Part shown: one piece after another, positions 5,681-6,254 of the stretch
Layout: each line of letters opens with the position of its first letter
Position numbering within the stretch: position 1 is the stretch's first letter
Source of the DNA: an uncultured Planctomycetaceae bacterium
GTDB taxonomy: Bacteria; Planctomycetota; Planctomycetia; Planctomycetales; Planctomycetaceae
DNA: 6,254 bases
Reading direction: 5' to 3'
Assembly: GCA_903898975.1 (NCBI GenBank)
Contig: CAIUHT010000982.1
Coordinates: forward strand, 1-6,254
The notes under the pieces: model-generated
Told to the model about the DNA's origin: nothing
The model's database searches: none
What the model saw: the letters and a program-made list of their open reading frames with translations, nothing else
Made by a program: the position numbers and the translations under genes

Positions 5681-6127
5681 ATGCTCCTCATGCTTGCGAA
5701 TCGCACTCTCCGCCTCGGCCTGATTCTCTCGGCGTGCACCCTGCTCGCCTTCACCGCCGGTCGCACCACCGCCCAACCTGAAGGAGGCGAACCCCGCCTC
5801 TACGAACTCCGCATCTACACCACGCTCCCCGGCCGGCTGGAGGCGCTGCACGCCCGGTTTCGCAATCACACGGCGAAGCTCTTCGAAAAGCACGGCATGA
5901 AGAACCACATGTACTGGGTGCCAACCGACGAGAAGACCCGCGACAACACGCTGATCTACGTCGTCTCGCACAAGAACCAGGCCGCCGCCGACAAGTCGTG
6001 GAGCGAGTTCATCGCCGACCCCGAATGGAAGAAGGTGCAGGCGGCTTCGGAACAGGATGGGAAGATTGTCGCCAAGGTCGAGAAGCATTACATGACGCTG
6101 GTCGACTACTCGCCCGTCAAGCAGTAA
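5681..6127 (+). CDS. Exported NIPSNAP-family protein
   Basis: The protein has 148 residues from the ATG at 5681. An N-terminal export signal is visible: a short basic stretch (NRTLR), a hydrophobic core at about 12-26, and likely cleavage after RTTA, before Q32. A possible lipobox, LSAC (16-19), lies inside the core, but the hydrophobic run continues past it, so ordinary signal-peptidase cleavage seems likelier. The mature part is one NIPSNAP-type ferredoxin-like domain: RLYELRIYTTLPGRLEALHARF, KLFEKHGMKNHMYWVP, LIYVVSHK, SWSEFIADPEWKKV and a closing VDYSP. Small secreted NIPSNAP proteins are common in planctomycetes, but their biochemical role is unknown. Starts at 5690 (shorter; cleaner signal peptide) and 5591 (longer; the extra N-terminus would bury the signal peptide) are also possible, and none has a good ribosome site. 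A strong terminator follows, so it is probably a single-gene unit. Confidence 0.88.
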   Translation: MLLMLANRTLRLGLILSACTLLAFTAGRTTAQPEGGEPRLYELRIYTTLPGRLEALHARFRNHTAKLFEKHGMKNHMYWVPTDEKTRDNTLIYVVSHKNQAAADKSWSEFIADPEWKKVQAASEQDGKIVAKVEKHYMTLVDYSPVKQ

Positions 6128-6136
6128 CCCGCAGCG

Positions 6137-6174
6137 GCTGTGGCCTCCTGCTGACCCGGGAGGCCACAGCGTTT
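6137..6174 (+). terminator. Strong hairpin terminator behind the NIPSNAP gene
   Basis: GCTGTGGCCTCC (6137-6148) and GGAGGCCACAGC (6159-6170) form a perfect 12-bp stem with a 10-base loop, 9 bases after the TAA stop. GTTT follows. The T-run is short, but stem length and position fit an intrinsic terminator. Confidence 0.8.
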
Positions 6175-6254
6175 CATCACGCCGCGCGGCGCGACGCCTC
6201 GCGGCATTTGCGTGGGCCCACGCCCTCCGCGCCGCTCCATCCCCGCGACCACCC
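6171..6254. other. GC-rich tail of the window, no gene seen
   Basis: Past the terminator I see no coding signal. Two perfect palindromes occur: CGCCGCGCGGCG (6180-6191) and GCGTGGGCCCACGC (6210-6223). They may be regulatory sites for a gene beyond the window, or chance in GC-rich DNA. Confidence 0.4.

Overview
The window is GC-rich and tightly coding in places. Its gene content fits a planctomycete: a MacB/LolCDE-type ABC transporter, a class II cyclic-nucleotide-phosphodiesterase-like hydrolase, stand-alone hisC and hisB, and a small exported NIPSNAP-family protein. The assignment to Planctomycetes is inferred from protein style and composition, because no rRNA or marker gene is present.

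Layout. Positions 1-1489 (+) hold the C-terminal part of a FtsX/MacB-type permease, whose end overlaps by 8 bp a GTG-started ABC ATPase. Positions 1700-2461 (-) encode a metallo-beta-lactamase-fold hydrolase that converges on the ABC genes. Positions 2462-3108 are a 647-bp gap with no convincing gene. It holds a run of hairpins ending in T-rich tracts for leftward transcription, and a 14-bp tandem repeat close behind hisB. hisB (3109-3705, -) and hisC (4072-5172, -) are separated by 366 bp that contain a 17-bp direct-repeat array and GC-rich 15-bp repeats. Positions 5173-5680 are the divergent region between hisC and a NIPSNAP-family gene (5681-6127, +). It carries spaced AACCGG/CCGGTT inverted repeats and a hairpin followed by a T-run in the hisC leader. 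A strong hairpin terminator follows the NIPSNAP gene.

How the genes work together. The permease and ATPase should form one inner-membrane MacB/LolCDE-like machine of unknown substrate. HisC and HisB catalyse neighbouring steps of histidine synthesis: HisB makes imidazole-acetol phosphate and HisC transaminates it to histidinol phosphate. They are probably co-transcribed leftward, with hisC first. The hydrolase and the NIPSNAP protein have no evident link to histidine synthesis.

The least explained parts are non-coding. Tandem repeats lie on both sides of hisB, and a dense hairpin cluster lies downstream of it. No new multi-gene system is visible. The repeat-flanked hisC-hisB arrangement and the hairpin cluster are the best candidates for something undescribed.
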